A stretch of DNA of 64,000 nt from Xanthomonas sp. F10. Lineage in GTDB: Bacteria; Pseudomonadota; Gammaproteobacteria; Xanthomonadales; Xanthomonadaceae. A program made the translations under genes and the position numbers. Below are positions 10,171 to 19,729 of this stretch, piece by piece (the first letter of the stretch is position 1; each line of letters opens with the position of its first letter). The stretch is taken from positions 558,001-622,000 of the forward strand of contig NZ_JACHNP010000002.1 in NCBI RefSeq assembly GCF_014206815.1, written 5' to 3'. Below the pieces are notes generated by a model. The model was not told the DNA's origin, ran no database searches, and saw only the letters and a program-made list of their open reading frames with translations.

Positions 10171-11538
10171 TTACTGCGTGCTGCTGGCGGAGTTGAGCTT
10201 GGACTCGGCGCTCTGGGTCAGCAGCGCGTTGATCGACTGCACCTCGGCCACGTCCAGCGAGCCGAGCGCCTGGCTCAGCAGCAGGCGGTTCTGCAGGAAG
10301 TTGTAGCGGGCCTGCGCGTACGCCAGCTGCGCCTGGTACAGGGTGCGCTGGTTCTGCACCACGTCGAGCACGGTGCGGGTGCCTACTTCCAGGCCGACCT
10401 GCGAGGCGTCGAACGCGGCCTGCGCCGACACCACCGCCAGGCGTCGCGCCTCGATCTCGCTGATCCCGGCCACCACCGTCTGGTAGGCGTTGCGAGTGTT
10501 GCGGTCGAGCGCGCGCTTCTGCAGCTCGTAGGTGTCCTGGGCGATGTCGCGCTGCGCCAGGGCCTGGCGCACGGCCGACTGGGTGGCGCCGCCGGCGAAG
10601 ATCGGGATGTTCAGGGTCAGACCGATGGTGTTGCTGTCGGCGCGCGGGGTGCTGCCGCTACCGGAGACGCTGTCGCCCCAGTTCGCGTCGCGGCCGGCGC
10701 TGGCCGACAGGTTCAGCGTCGGCAGGTGCCCGGCGCGTGCCGCCGAGACGCTGGCCTCGGCCGCCTGCACCTGGTACTGGTAGGAGCGCAGCGACGGGTT
10801 CTTGTCCAGCGCCGAGGCGATCAGGCTGTCGATGTCGCCGCCGGTGGCCGGCAGCTGCGGACGGAAGTCCTCCGGCAGGCCGCGCAGGTCGCGCACCGGC
10901 TGGCCGGTGATCTCGGTCAGCGCCTGGTACAGGTCCTGCAGCGAGTTGCGTGCGGTGATCGTGTCGGCGCGGGCCTGGTCGTACTCGGCGCGCGCTTCGT
11001 GCACGTCGGTGATCGGTGCCAGGCCCACTTCCAGGCGCTTGTCGGCGTAGTCGAACTGCTTCTTGGCGGCGGCTTCGTTGGTCTCGGCGGCGACCAGCGA
11101 CTCGATCGCCACCAGCACGTTGAAGTAGGCCGCCGAGGTGCGCACGATCAGGTCGTCGTTGGCTGCGTCGAGAGTGTAGTCGGCGGCCTGGCCGCGGGCC
11201 TTCTGCGCACGCAGGTTGGAGAACTGCGCGAAGTTGACAAGGGTCTGCTGGCCCTGCACCGCATAGCTGCGGCTCTTGCCGGTGCCGGACAGTTCGCCGC
11301 CGCCGCGCTCGACCTCGCTATGGTTGCGCTGCAGCGACGCGCTGCCGTTGATCTGCGGCAGCAGCGCGGCGCGCGCCTGCACCTCGCCTTCCTTGTCGTA
11401 CAGCCGGGTCGATTCCGCGGAGGCCAACTGCGGGTCGCTGTTGCGGGCCATTTCGTAGACTTGCAGCAGGTCCGTGGCGTTGGCGGCCAGCGGAGACAGC
11501 GCGGCGGCCAGCGCCAGGACGAGGGATCGGCGGATCAT
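10171..11538 (-). CDS. tolC: TolC-family outer-membrane channel protein
   Basis: Outer-membrane exit duct for tripartite efflux pumps and type I secretion. The 455 residues begin with a signal peptide (MIRRSLVLALAAALSPLAANA, cut near residue 21), then DLLQVYEMARNSDPQLASAE, the typical start of TolC. Two structural repeats with long helices follow, including LNIPIFAGGATQSAVRQALAQRD (about 305-330), and a C-terminal stretch YQAQLAYAQARYNFLQNRLLLSQALG. The 3' neighbour upstream is a pcm-like methyltransferase 18 bases away, so the two are probably co-transcribed. A TetR gene lies further upstream. Confidence 0.92.
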   Translation of the reverse strand: MIRRSLVLALAAALSPLAANATDLLQVYEMARNSDPQLASAESTRLYDKEGEVQARAALLPQINGSASLQRNHSEVERGGGELSGTGKSRSYAVQGQQTLVNFAQFSNLRAQKARGQAADYTLDAANDDLIVRTSAAYFNVLVAIESLVAAETNEAAAKKQFDYADKRLEVGLAPITDVHEARAEYDQARADTITARNSLQDLYQALTEITGQPVRDLRGLPEDFRPQLPATGGDIDSLIASALDKNPSLRSYQYQVQAAEASVSAARAGHLPTLNLSASAGRDANWGDSVSGSGSTPRADSNTIGLTLNIPIFAGGATQSAVRQALAQRDIAQDTYELQKRALDRNTRNAYQTVVAGISEIEARRLAVVSAQAAFDASQVGLEVGTRTVLDVVQNQRTLYQAQLAYAQARYNFLQNRLLLSQALGSLDVAEVQSINALLTQSAESKLNSASSTQ

Positions 11539-11556
11539 TGCGGCTTCCTTGATGGA

Positions 11557-12216
11557 TCAGAATGTGAACTGGGGGACTGGCGCGGCGCCTCGCAGGTAGT
11601 ACGCCAGGTCGGTTTCGAACAGCGATTCCGTGCGCGGCGCGCCGGCCTCGGCATGCACCAGCACCGCTTCCATGACCGGCGCGCGGCCGCGGATCGCGAA
11701 CAGGCGTCCGCCGGGGCGCAGCCAGGCCAGGAACTGGGCCGGGATCTCGGTGACCGCGGCGGTCACGCAGACCACGTCGAAGCGGCGCTCGCTGTTCCAG
11801 GCGAAGGCGTCGGCAGTCTCGATGCGGACGTTGCTGCCCAGGCCGGCGGCGTCCAGGTTGGCGCGCGCGGCAGCGGCCAGGGCCGGCTCGATCTCCAGGC
11901 TGACCACTTCGCGGCCGAGCTCGCCCAGGCAGGCGCTGACGAAGCCGCTGCCGGTGCCGATCTCCAGCACGTCCTCGCCCGGCTGCAGGTCCAGGGCCTG
12001 CAGCATGCGGCCTTCGATGACCGGCTTCATCATGTACTGGCCGTGGCCCAGCGGAATCTCCAGGTCGGCGTAGGCCACGGCGCGGTGCGCCGGCGGCACG
12101 AAGGTCTCGCGCGGCAGCCGCGACAGCACGTCGAGCACGCGCAGGTCGAGCACGTCCCAGGGACGGACCTGCTGTTCCACCATCTTTTCGCGGGCTTGGG
12201 AGTAGTCGATCGTCAT
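11557..12216 (-). CDS. pcm: Protein-L-isoaspartate O-methyltransferase-like protein
   Basis: An SAM-dependent methyltransferase of the PCMT family (219 residues). Visible are the QQVRPWDVLD segment (about 15-24), ETFVPPAHRAVAYADLEIPLG (residues about 37-57), and motif I VLEIGTGSGFVSACL (about 80-94). A later VTEIPAQFLAWLRPGGRLF block forms the C-terminal strand region. The substrate-loop threonine/serine of Pcm (usually in 'G..IS.P') reads HGQYMMKP here, so activity on isoaspartyl residues is less certain; similar proteins are annotated as Pcm family in related genomes. It lies directly upstream of tolC (18 bases). ATG at 12216 was chosen; an in-frame ATG lies three codons earlier. Confidence 0.8.
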   Translation of the reverse strand: MTIDYSQAREKMVEQQVRPWDVLDLRVLDVLSRLPRETFVPPAHRAVAYADLEIPLGHGQYMMKPVIEGRMLQALDLQPGEDVLEIGTGSGFVSACLGELGREVVSLEIEPALAAAARANLDAAGLGSNVRIETADAFAWNSERRFDVVCVTAAVTEIPAQFLAWLRPGGRLFAIRGRAPVMEAVLVHAEAGAPRTESLFETDLAYYLRGAAPVPQFTF

Positions 12217-12350
12217 TTCGGGCATCCAACGCGGAGGGCCGGGCATTTTAGCCGGCACGGAGGCCGGGCGTATGCCGCAGCATCGCCGCCGGACGGCCCG
12301 GCGCGCAGTGCCGGAAGTCATCGGCGCCGGGGAATGGCCTGGCGGCCGGG

Positions 12351-13013
12351 CTAGCGCGACGCATAGGCACGCAGGAAGAAGTCGATGCTGGCCTCGACGT
12401 GGGCGCGGATCCGGTCCTGGCCGGCGTCGCGGCACAGGCCGCACATCATCAGCGAGTACAGCTCGCCCTTGACCAGGCAGAAGAACTGCGAGGCGGCCAG
12501 GTTCAGGTCGGCGATGTCCAGCTCGCCGGCGGCGACATGCGCCTGCAACAGCGTCGCCAGGTCCTGCTGGGTGCGCTTGGGACCGGCGTTCCAGAACATC
12601 TCGCGGACGTGGTCGTCGCCGGTGCCGGGGGTCAGCATCATGCGGTGGGTGGCCATCGCCGCCTCGCTGCTGATCATGGCGAAGAAGGCCAGGCCGATCT
12701 CCACCAGCTGCGCGCGCAGCGGGCCTTTCAGCGCATGCCCGAACAGGTCGTCCGGCAGCAGCGCCTGGCATTGCGCGCGCACCGCCTCGGCGAACAGGGT
12801 TTCCTTGTCGCCGTAGTGGCTGTAGACGGTGAGCTTGGAGACGCCGGCGCGGGCGGCGATGCCGTCCATGCTGACCCCGCCAAAACCCAGTTCGGTGAAC
12901 ATCTCCCGCGCCGCCTCCAGGATCGCGGCACGTTTGCCCATGTCCTTGGGGCGACCGGGCCCGGCGGGACGCGAGGAGGATTTGGCGGAGGCGGCGGGCG
13001 ATTTGCTGACCAT
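12351..13013 (-). CDS. TetR/AcrR-family transcriptional regulator
   Basis: A 220-residue one-component repressor. The N-terminal tail is Ser/Pro/Lys-rich. The TetR helix-turn-helix follows (about 27-75: RAAILEAAREMFTELGFGGV, then MDGIAARAGVSKLTVYSHYGDKETLF), and the all-helical ligand-binding domain resembles the AefR-like C-terminal group (SEAAMATHRMMLTP...). It lies upstream of pcm and tolC on the same strand, 134 bases away. Two tandem operator-like repeats overlap its own promoter region, so autorepression is likely. Control of an efflux system that uses TolC is a reasonable inference but no pump gene is in the window. Confidence 0.9.
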   Translation of the reverse strand: MVSKSPAASAKSSSRPAGPGRPKDMGKRAAILEAAREMFTELGFGGVSMDGIAARAGVSKLTVYSHYGDKETLFAEAVRAQCQALLPDDLFGHALKGPLRAQLVEIGLAFFAMISSEAAMATHRMMLTPGTGDDHVREMFWNAGPKRTQQDLATLLQAHVAAGELDIADLNLAASQFFCLVKGELYSLMMCGLCRDAGQDRIRAHVEASIDFFLRAYASR

Positions 13014-13021
13014 GGCGGCAA

Positions 13022-13065
13022 TACTAGACCAGTCGGTTCGATATTTATACTAGACCCGTGGGTTC
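13022..13065. promoter_or_regulatory. Two tandem operator-like repeats upstream of the TetR gene
   Basis: TACTAGACCAGTCGGTTC (13022-13039) and TACTAGACCCGTGGGTTC (13048-13065) differ at two positions and repeat with a 26-base period. Each core (GACC-N2/3-GGTC-like) is partly palindromic, as TetR operators are. They start nine bases upstream of the TetR start codon, so they would cover its promoter or early leader. Confidence 0.65.
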
Positions 13066-13245
13066 ATTATTGTGACGCTGCGTTCGGCCGCGCTGCGCCG
13101 GAAGCCGGCGAAGGCGTGCGCCGGCCGCCCCAGGACCGCCCAGCCGTCAGGAAGTCCCTGACATCGGCAGCGAACAGGCGGTGATAGATTAGGTATCTGC
13201 CCACAGGGGGTACCGCGCGCCGTTGCCGGTGTGATTCGGAAAGGG

Positions 13246-16200
13246 ATGGAACAAGGGGATCGGCGTCACGATAGTCGCGACGGCGCGCATGCGCTGTGTC
13301 ACCGCGTGGGTGTGATGTTGTGCCTGTTGCTGGCGCTGTGGTGTGCCAGCGTCGTCGCGCGCGCCGCCGAACCGGCCGCGCCGCTGACCGAGCGCGCCGT
13401 GCTCGAGCGCCCGGTGATCGCGCGCTGGACCATGGAAGAGGGGCTGCCGCACAACCTGGTGCACGCGTTGGCGCAGGATCGCGACGGCATGATCTGGGTC
13501 GGCACCTGGGAAGGCGTGGCGCGCTTCGATGGCCGCGCCTTCACCGTCTTCGATCGACAGAACACTCCGGGCATGGAGCTGTCGGGAGTGTTCGCGCTGC
13601 TCGCCGACGCCGACGGCGGCATGCTGGTCGGCACCGCGTACGACGGCGTGTTCCGCTACGCCGCCGGGCGTTGGGAGCATCTGGGCGATGCGCGCGCGCA
13701 GCGGCTGCGGGTCACGGCGATGCTGCGCGACGCCGACGGCGGACTGTGGGTCGGCAGCGAGGACGGCCTGTTCCGGATCGAGGCCGACGGCCGCCTGGTC
13801 GACGTCGGTGCCGCCGCGGGGCTGGGCAAGACCCGCATCGCTGCCCTGCTGCGCTACCGCGATGCGGTGCTGGTGGGCACGCCGCAGGGGCTGTTCCGGA
13901 TGGCCGCGCACGGCACGCAGGCACAGCGCTGGGGCGCGGCAGCGATGCGCACCGCGTCGATCCGGCGCCTGGCCGCCGACCGCCAGGGCGGCCTGCTGGT
14001 CGCCAGCGACGAGGGCGTGTTCTGGCTCGGCGCCAACGGCGGCCTGCAATGGCTGCGGCGCGGTCAGCGCGTCGATGCCGCGCTGCAGGACCACGAGGGC
14101 CAGCTGTGGATGAGTCTGTCCAGTGGGCAACTGCTGCGGCGCGCTTCCAACGGCGCCGAGGAAGTGCTGTCGATCTCCGGCGTGGTCAGCCCGGCGCTGA
14201 TCGAGGACCACGAGGGCCTGGTATGGGCCGGCAGTACCGATGGCCTGTTCCGCGTCGCCAACGGCGATGCCGGCGGCCTGACCCGCCAGGACGGGCTCGG
14301 CAGCGACTACGTGCGCGTGGTCCAGCAGAACGCCGATGGCGCGATCTGGATCGGCCATGCCGCCGGCCTGGACCGCTGGCAGGACGGCCGCATCCGCGCG
14401 GTGCGGCTGAGCGAGCGCCCGGGTCGCGATCCCTCTGCGCTGGCGCTGGCCGCCGCCCGCGACGGCGGCATGTGGGTCGGCACCTACGACCAGGGCGTCC
14501 TGCTGCTGTCGGCCGACGGCAGCATCCGGCAACGCCTGGGCGTGGCCGCGGGCGTGCCGCGGACCATGGTGCGCGCGCTGCTGGCCGATGCCGACGGCGG
14601 CCTGTGGATCGGCGGCAACGAGGGACTGCTGTATCGCAAGGGCGATCGCACGCGGGCCTACGGCACCGCCGAGGGCCTGCCCGGGCGGCAGGTGCAGACG
14701 CTGTACCGCGACCGTGCCGGGGTGCTGTGGATCGGCACCAACCAAGGCATCGCCACGCTCGCCGCGGACGGCACACTGCAGGCGCGGCCGAGCGGCCACG
14801 GCTTCCCGGCGCAGAACGCCTTCGATTTCCTGGAGGATGCCGACGGCACCCTGTGGGTCGCCAGCGACCGCGGCCTGCTGCGCCTGCGCGACGGGCAGTG
14901 GCGCATCTACGACCACAGCGTTGGCCTGCCGCGCGACAAGCTGTTCCGCCTGCTCGACGACGGCAACGGCAACCTGTGGGCGGACAGCAATCGCGGCGTG
15001 CTGCGCATCGCGCGTGCGCGCCTGGCGGAACTGGACGCCGGCCAGCGCAGCACCCTGGCGGTGGACGTGGTCGATCGCAGCGACGGCATGCCCGGCGGGC
15101 AGGGCAACGGCAGCAGTGCGCCGGCGGGCTGGCGCAGCCGCGACGGCGTGCTGCTGATCCCGACCTCGGCCGGGCTGGCGCTGATCGATCCGGCGCTGCC
15201 GAGCCGGCGCAACGTGCGTGCGCCGCCGCTGGTGATCTCCCATGTGCAGGTGGATGGCGTGGCGCAGCCACTGCAAGGCGACTACCGCCTGCACGGCGGC
15301 GTTGCCCGCCTCGCGATCGGCTATGCCGGGCTGAGCTTCCGCTCGCCGGACAAGGTGCGCTACCGCTACCGCCTGCAGGGATTCGATCGGCAGTGGGTCG
15401 ACGCCGGCAGCAGCGAGGAAGCGGTCTACACCAACCTGCCGTCGGGCAGCTACCGCCTGGACGTGCAGGCGATGACCAGCCCGCTGGACTGGTCGCGCAG
15501 CGAGCGCATCGGCAGCGCCTCGCTGCGCCTGCAGCTGGTGCCGCCGTTCTGGGAACGCTGGCCGTTCGTGGTCCTGGTGGCGCTGTGCGCGACCGGCCTG
15601 CTCCTGTGGTGGTACCGCGGCCGCAGCCGCCGTTACCGGCGCCGCCAGCGCCGGCTCAACACCATCATCGCCGAGCGCACCCACGAACTGAAGGCGAAGA
15701 ACCTGGCGTTGAAGCTGGCCAACCTCGAGCGCGAGGACCTGGTGCGCAAGCTCGCCTACCAGGCCGGGCACGATGCGCTCACCGGCCTGCCCAATCGGCG
15801 CACCGGCGATCCCTACCTCAACGCGGCGCTGGAGCGGGCGCTGAGCACGCGCACGCCCCTGTGCGTGGCGCTGCTGGACATCGACCATTTCAAGAAGATC
15901 AACGATGCCTACGGCCACGAGATCGGCGACGAGGTGCTGCGCCGGGTCGGCGAGGCGCTGCGCGCCAGCCTCGGCGAGCAGGCCTTCGCCGCGCGCCATG
16001 GCGGCGAGGAGTTCCTGCTGGTGCTGCCGGGCCTGGACCAGGAGCCGGCGCAGGCGCGCCTGGACGCGTTGCGCCTGCACATCGCCGATCTGGTGCTGCA
16101 CGACGACCACGGACGCGCGGTGCGCTTCACCGCCAGCATCGGCTTCGCCTGCCTGTCGCCGGCCCTGCGCACCCGCCGCGACCTGCTGGTGCAGGCCGAC

Positions 16201-16251
16201 AAGCGCCTGTACCAGGCCAAGCGCGAAGGCCGCGATCGGGTGATCGGCTAG
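13246..16251 (+). CDS. Periplasmic two-component-type propeller sensor with diguanylate cyclase domain
   Basis: About 1000 residues. An N-terminal signal or anchor (MLCLLLALWCASVVARA) is followed by repeated W-x-G blades such as GMIWVGTWEGVARFDG and GGLWVGSEDGLFRIE (about 60-640), the Reg_prop periplasmic propellers. A Y_Y_Y domain follows (about 660-750: YRYRLQGFDRQWV), then a membrane helix (WPFVVLVALCATGLLLWWY), a short coiled region and GGDEF. The active site is GGEEF at 919-923, preceded by DIDHFKKINDAYGHEIGDE, so it should make cyclic di-GMP. The product-inhibition I-site RxxD is absent: the corresponding positions read GEQA. The start is uncertain: GTG at 13231 and ATG at 13246 and 13315 are possible. 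Confidence 0.88.
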   Translation: MEQGDRRHDSRDGAHALCHRVGVMLCLLLALWCASVVARAAEPAAPLTERAVLERPVIARWTMEEGLPHNLVHALAQDRDGMIWVGTWEGVARFDGRAFTVFDRQNTPGMELSGVFALLADADGGMLVGTAYDGVFRYAAGRWEHLGDARAQRLRVTAMLRDADGGLWVGSEDGLFRIEADGRLVDVGAAAGLGKTRIAALLRYRDAVLVGTPQGLFRMAAHGTQAQRWGAAAMRTASIRRLAADRQGGLLVASDEGVFWLGANGGLQWLRRGQRVDAALQDHEGQLWMSLSSGQLLRRASNGAEEVLSISGVVSPALIEDHEGLVWAGSTDGLFRVANGDAGGLTRQDGLGSDYVRVVQQNADGAIWIGHAAGLDRWQDGRIRAVRLSERPGRDPSALALAAARDGGMWVGTYDQGVLLLSADGSIRQRLGVAAGVPRTMVRALLADADGGLWIGGNEGLLYRKGDRTRAYGTAEGLPGRQVQTLYRDRAGVLWIGTNQGIATLAADGTLQARPSGHGFPAQNAFDFLEDADGTLWVASDRGLLRLRDGQWRIYDHSVGLPRDKLFRLLDDGNGNLWADSNRGVLRIARARLAELDAGQRSTLAVDVVDRSDGMPGGQGNGSSAPAGWRSRDGVLLIPTSAGLALIDPALPSRRNVRAPPLVISHVQVDGVAQPLQGDYRLHGGVARLAIGYAGLSFRSPDKVRYRYRLQGFDRQWVDAGSSEEAVYTNLPSGSYRLDVQAMTSPLDWSRSERIGSASLRLQLVPPFWERWPFVVLVALCATGLLLWWYRGRSRRYRRRQRRLNTIIAERTHELKAKNLALKLANLEREDLVRKLAYQAGHDALTGLPNRRTGDPYLNAALERALSTRTPLCVALLDIDHFKKINDAYGHEIGDEVLRRVGEALRASLGEQAFAARHGGEEFLLVLPGLDQEPAQARLDALRLHIADLVLHDDHGRAVRFTASIGFACLSPALRTRRDLLVQADKRLYQAKREGRDRVIG

Positions 16252-16396
16252 GGCGGTGAGGCGGCGTAGGCGCGGCGCATGGTCCGCGCGGTGGCCTAGG
16301 ACTGCGCAGGGGCGATGACGCAGGCGCCACGCAGGCGCACCGAAGAGAAAGGGCAGCGCTCCACATCCGCCGCATCGTCGCGGCGGGCGGGAGGCG

Positions 16397-16417
16397 GCCG
16401 GCGCCAGTGGCGCCGGC
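16397..16417 (-). terminator. Hairpin after leuB, weak terminator
   Basis: A 9-10 bp G+C stem (GCCGGCGCC/GGCGCCGGC, loop AGT) lies six bases past the leuB stop. No U-run follows on the reverse strand, so termination may be Rho-dependent or the hairpin may only stabilise the 3' end. Confidence 0.45.
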
Positions 16418-16422
16418 GCGGA

Positions 16423-17484
16423 TCAGCCCTGCAGGCGCTGCAGCACCGCCTCGGTGGCGGCCTCAGTGGAGATGCCCTGGCCCGGTGCGGCAAGGTCGGC
16501 GGTGAACGCCTGTGCATCGAGCGCGGCATTCACGGCCTGCTCGATCGCCACGGCTTCGGCTTCCAGGCCCAGCGAGTGGCGCAGCAGCAGCGCCGCGCTG
16601 AGGATGGTCGCGTAGGGATTGGCGATGCCCTTGCCGGCGATGTCCGGCGCCGAGCCGTGGATCGGCTCGTACAGGCCGATGCGGCCTTCGCCCAGCGAGG
16701 CCGACGGCAGCAGTCCCAGCGAGCCGGCCAGCATCGAGGCTTCGTCGGTGAGGATGTCGCCGAACATGTTCTCGGTGACGATCACGTCGTACTCGCGCGG
16801 CTTGGCCAGCAGGTGCATGGCCATCGAATCGACCAGTTGGTGTTCCAGGCGCACGTCGGGAAATTCCTCGCGGCCGATCCGCGCGGCGACGTCGCGCCAC
16901 AGCCGCGAGGTTTCCAGCACGTTGGCCTTGTCCACCGAGACCACGTGGTTGCGGCGCTGCCGGGCCAGGCGGAACGCGCTGCGCAGCACCCGCTCGATCT
17001 CCGCGACGGTGTAGCGGCACAGGTCGCTGGCGTCGCTGGGGCTGCGGGTCTTGTCGCCGAAGTAGATGCCGCCGGTCAGTTCGCGCACCACCACGATGTC
17101 CACGCCCTGCAGCAGGTGCGGCTTGATCGGCGAGGCGTCCAGCGCCGCCGGGTGCGGCTTGACCGGGCGCAGGTTGGCGAACAGGCCCAGGCCGCGGCGG
17201 ATCGCCAGCAGGCCCTGCTCGGGGCGTACCTTGGCATTCGGATCGGACCACTTCGGTCCGCCGACCGCGCCCAGCAGCACCGCGTCGGCGCGCTGGCAGG
17301 CGGTCAGCGTCGCCGCCGGCAACGGCTCGCCGTGGCGGTCGATGGCGATGCCGCCGATGTCGTGTTCCTGGAACTGGAAGTCGTGGCCATGGCGCGCGGC
17401 CACGGCGCGCAGCACCGCGACCGCGGCGGCGGCGACTTCCGGACCGATGCCGTCGCCGGGCAGGACGACGATGTCAGCGTGCAT
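16423..17484 (-). CDS. leuB: 3-isopropylmalate dehydrogenase
   Basis: Third leucine-specific step: oxidative decarboxylation of 3-isopropylmalate with NAD+. The 353 residues carry the beta-decarboxylating dehydrogenase signatures: [12 protein letters not shown] at the N-terminus, LGAVGGPKW (about 71-79), the substrate arginines in [14 protein letters not shown] (about 96-109), [24 protein letters not shown] (about 190-202), [14 protein letters not shown] (about 240-253) and the NAD-site [18 protein letters not shown] (about 275-292). It is the last gene of the block. Its start overlaps the end of leuD by 11 bases, implying coupled translation. Confidence 0.97.
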   Translation of the reverse strand: MHADIVVLPGDGIGPEVAAAAVAVLRAVAARHGHDFQFQEHDIGGIAIDRHGEPLPAATLTACQRADAVLLGAVGGPKWSDPNAKVRPEQGLLAIRRGLGLFANLRPVKPHPAALDASPIKPHLLQGVDIVVVRELTGGIYFGDKTRSPSDASDLCRYTVAEIERVLRSAFRLARQRRNHVVSVDKANVLETSRLWRDVAARIGREEFPDVRLEHQLVDSMAMHLLAKPREYDVIVTENMFGDILTDEASMLAGSLGLLPSASLGEGRIGLYEPIHGSAPDIAGKGIANPYATILSAALLLRHSLGLEAEAVAIEQAVNAALDAQAFTADLAAPGQGISTEAATEAVLQRLQG

Positions 17485-18052
17485 GGGTGGCCTCGTAGCG
17501 TTCGATGTCGGGTTGGCGCAGCAACAGGTAGCCCATCTCGTCCACGCCCTCGAGCAGGCAGGTCTGCGAGAACGCGTCGAGCGGGAAGGCGTAGACGCGG
17601 CCGTCGGGCGTGCGCAGTTCGCGCGCGGCCACGTCCACGGTCAGTTCGTCGTCCGGGCGCTGCATCAGCGTCTGCACGTCGTCCTCGGCCAGCACGATCG
17701 GCAGCAGGCCGTTCTTGAGGCTGTTGTTGCGGAAGATGTCGGCGATCTCGCTGCTGACGATGGCGCGCAGGCCCAGGTCGGTCAGCGCCCACGGCGCATG
17801 CTCGCGCGAGGAGCCGCAGCCGAAGTTGCGCCCGGCCAGCAGGATCTGGCGGCCGGCGTTGTGCGCCTGGTTGAAGGCGAACTCCGGGTTCGGCGTGCCG
17901 TCGGCCTGCCAGCGCCAGTCGTTGAAGGCGTGGCGGCCGAGGCCGGCGCGTTCGGTGGTGGACAGGAACCGTGCCGGGATGATCTGGTCGGTATCGATGT
18001 TGGTCTGGCGCAGCACCACGCTGCGCGAGGTGAGGGTGGCGAAGCCGGCCAT
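17474..18052 (-). CDS. leuD: 3-isopropylmalate dehydratase small subunit
   Basis: Small swivel-domain subunit of isopropylmalate isomerase, which works with LeuC. The 192 residues include [13 protein letters not shown] (about 18-30), the swivel-domain [17 protein letters not shown] (about 72-88), and [16 protein letters not shown]. The start at 18052 is supported by AGGAG eight bases upstream. A 177-base spacer separates it from leuC; the coding-like content there is described as a finding. Confidence 0.96.
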   Translation of the reverse strand: MAGFATLTSRSVVLRQTNIDTDQIIPARFLSTTERAGLGRHAFNDWRWQADGTPNPEFAFNQAHNAGRQILLAGRNFGCGSSREHAPWALTDLGLRAIVSSEIADIFRNNSLKNGLLPIVLAEDDVQTLMQRPDDELTVDVAARELRTPDGRVYAFPLDAFSQTCLLEGVDEMGYLLLRQPDIERYEATHAR

Positions 18053-18229
18053 CACGGGGTCTCCTGGGAAGCGACGGGTCGGGGGCGGGCGCCGCGGCGT
18101 CGGCCGCTGGCGGCAGTGCCGCGGGCGGCACATGCGGCGGCAGCAGCGGCTGATGGCGGTGTGCGAAAGCGCGGGTGGTGGTGGCGACGAAGGTCAGCGT
18201 GGCCGCGAATGCGGCGATGTGCGATGCCA

Positions 18230-19645
18230 TCACGCGACCTCCGCGAACAGCGCGCGCGGATCGCTGACCCGGCCGTTCACCGCGGCCCAGGCCGCGGTCA
18301 GCGGCGAGGCCAGCAGGGTGCGCGAGCCCGGGCCCTGGCGGCCTTCGAAATTGCGGTTGCTGGTGCTCACCGCCAGCTGTCCCGGCGCCACCAGGTCGCC
18401 GTTCATGGCGATGCACATCGAGCAGCCCGATTCGCGCCATTCCGCACCGGCGGCGCGCACCACCTCGTGGATGCCCTCGGCCTCGGCCTGGCGCTTGACG
18501 ATCTCCGAGCCCGGCACCACCAGCATGCGCACGTGCGGCGCCACCTTGCGGCCGCGCAGCACCTGCGCCACCTCGCGCATGTCGCTGAGCCGGCCGTTGG
18601 TGCAGGAGCCGACGAACACCACGTCCACCGGCGTGCCGATCAGCGCGTGTCCGGCTTCCAGGTGCATGTAGTGCAGGCCCTTCTGCGCCGCCGGATCCTG
18701 CGCGGCCGGGATCGGCACGTCCACCGCGATCGCGGTGCCGGGGTGGGTGCCCCAGGTCAGGGTCGGGCGGATGTCGCGCGCGTCGATGCGCACCTCGGCG
18801 TCGAAGCGCGCGCCGGGATCGCTTTGCAACTGCGACCAGCGCTGCACGGCGGCCTCGAAGTCGGCCCCCTTGGGGCCACGCGGGGTCTTGGCGACCCAGT
18901 CGAAGGTGACCTGGTCCGGCGCGACCATGCCGGCGCGCGCGCCGGCCTCGATCGACATGTTGCACAGGGTCATGCGCTGTTCCATGTCCATCGCGGCGAT
19001 GGTGGAACCGCGGTACTCCAGCACGTGGCCGGTGCCGCCGTTGACCCCGATCACGCCGATGATGTGCAGGATCACGTCCTTGGCGCCGACGCCCGGCGCC
19101 AGCGGTCCGTCGACGGTGATGGCCATGGTCTTGGCCTTGCGCTGCAGCAGGCACTGCGTGGCCAGCACATGGCCGACCTCGCTGGTGCCGATGCCGAACG
19201 CCAGCGCGCCGAACGCGCCATGCGTGGAGGTGTGGCTGTCGCCGCAGACGATGGTCATGCCGGGCTGGGTGAAGCCCTGTTCCGGCGCGATCACGTGGAC
19301 GATGCCGCGGTTGTCCGAGCCCATGTCGAACAGTTCGATGCCGTAGTCGGCGCAGTTGCGCGCGAGCATGTCCACCTGCGCCTCGGAGGCCGGGGTGTAG
19401 TACGGCAGCTTGCCGTCGGCGCCGCGCGGCAGGGTCGGCGTGGAGTGGTCCATGGTCGCCTTGGTGCGGTCCGGCCGGCGCGGCGTCAGGCCGCGCGCCT
19501 TGAGCTCGGTGAACGCCTGCGGCGAGGTCACTTCGTGGATCAGGTGCAGATCGATGTACAGCACCGCCGGGGCGGCGGCGCTTTCGGGGACGACGACGTG
19601 CGCGTCCCACAGCTTGTCGTACAGGGTGCGGGGAGTGGCGGACAT
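18230..19645 (-). CDS. leuC: 3-isopropylmalate dehydratase large subunit
   Basis: Aconitase-family catalytic subunit that converts 2-isopropylmalate to 3-isopropylmalate. The 471-residue length is usual. The 4Fe-4S ligands are seen as FVGSCTNGR (about 345) and the CSMC pair in [11 protein letters not shown] (about 405-415). [12 protein letters not shown] near the N-terminus, [14 protein letters not shown] (about 129-142) and [14 protein letters not shown] also match. Translated 84 bases after leuA, with no terminator in the spacer. Confidence 0.97.
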   Translation of the reverse strand: MSATPRTLYDKLWDAHVVVPESAAAPAVLYIDLHLIHEVTSPQAFTELKARGLTPRRPDRTKATMDHSTPTLPRGADGKLPYYTPASEAQVDMLARNCADYGIELFDMGSDNRGIVHVIAPEQGFTQPGMTIVCGDSHTSTHGAFGALAFGIGTSEVGHVLATQCLLQRKAKTMAITVDGPLAPGVGAKDVILHIIGVIGVNGGTGHVLEYRGSTIAAMDMEQRMTLCNMSIEAGARAGMVAPDQVTFDWVAKTPRGPKGADFEAAVQRWSQLQSDPGARFDAEVRIDARDIRPTLTWGTHPGTAIAVDVPIPAAQDPAAQKGLHYMHLEAGHALIGTPVDVVFVGSCTNGRLSDMREVAQVLRGRKVAPHVRMLVVPGSEIVKRQAEAEGIHEVVRAAGAEWRESGCSMCIAMNGDLVAPGQLAVSTSNRNFEGRQGPGSRTLLASPLTAAWAAVNGRVSDPRALFAEVA

Positions 19646-19729
19646 TGCGGAACTACCTGGCAGGAAAGCTGGGCGGGACGGACGGGCGAAGGCGAGCGTG
19701 CACCACGACGATGACCGTGCGGTGGCGGC

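Noticed and set aside
10102-12354. 750-codon forward frame over tolC and pcm
   Set aside because: Antisense artefact of two well supported genes; crosses the tolC terminator.
13189-16110. 973-codon open frame antisense to the diguanylate cyclase
   Set aside because: Shadow of the opposite-strand gene; low-complexity Ala/Arg/Gln content and no recognisable domain.
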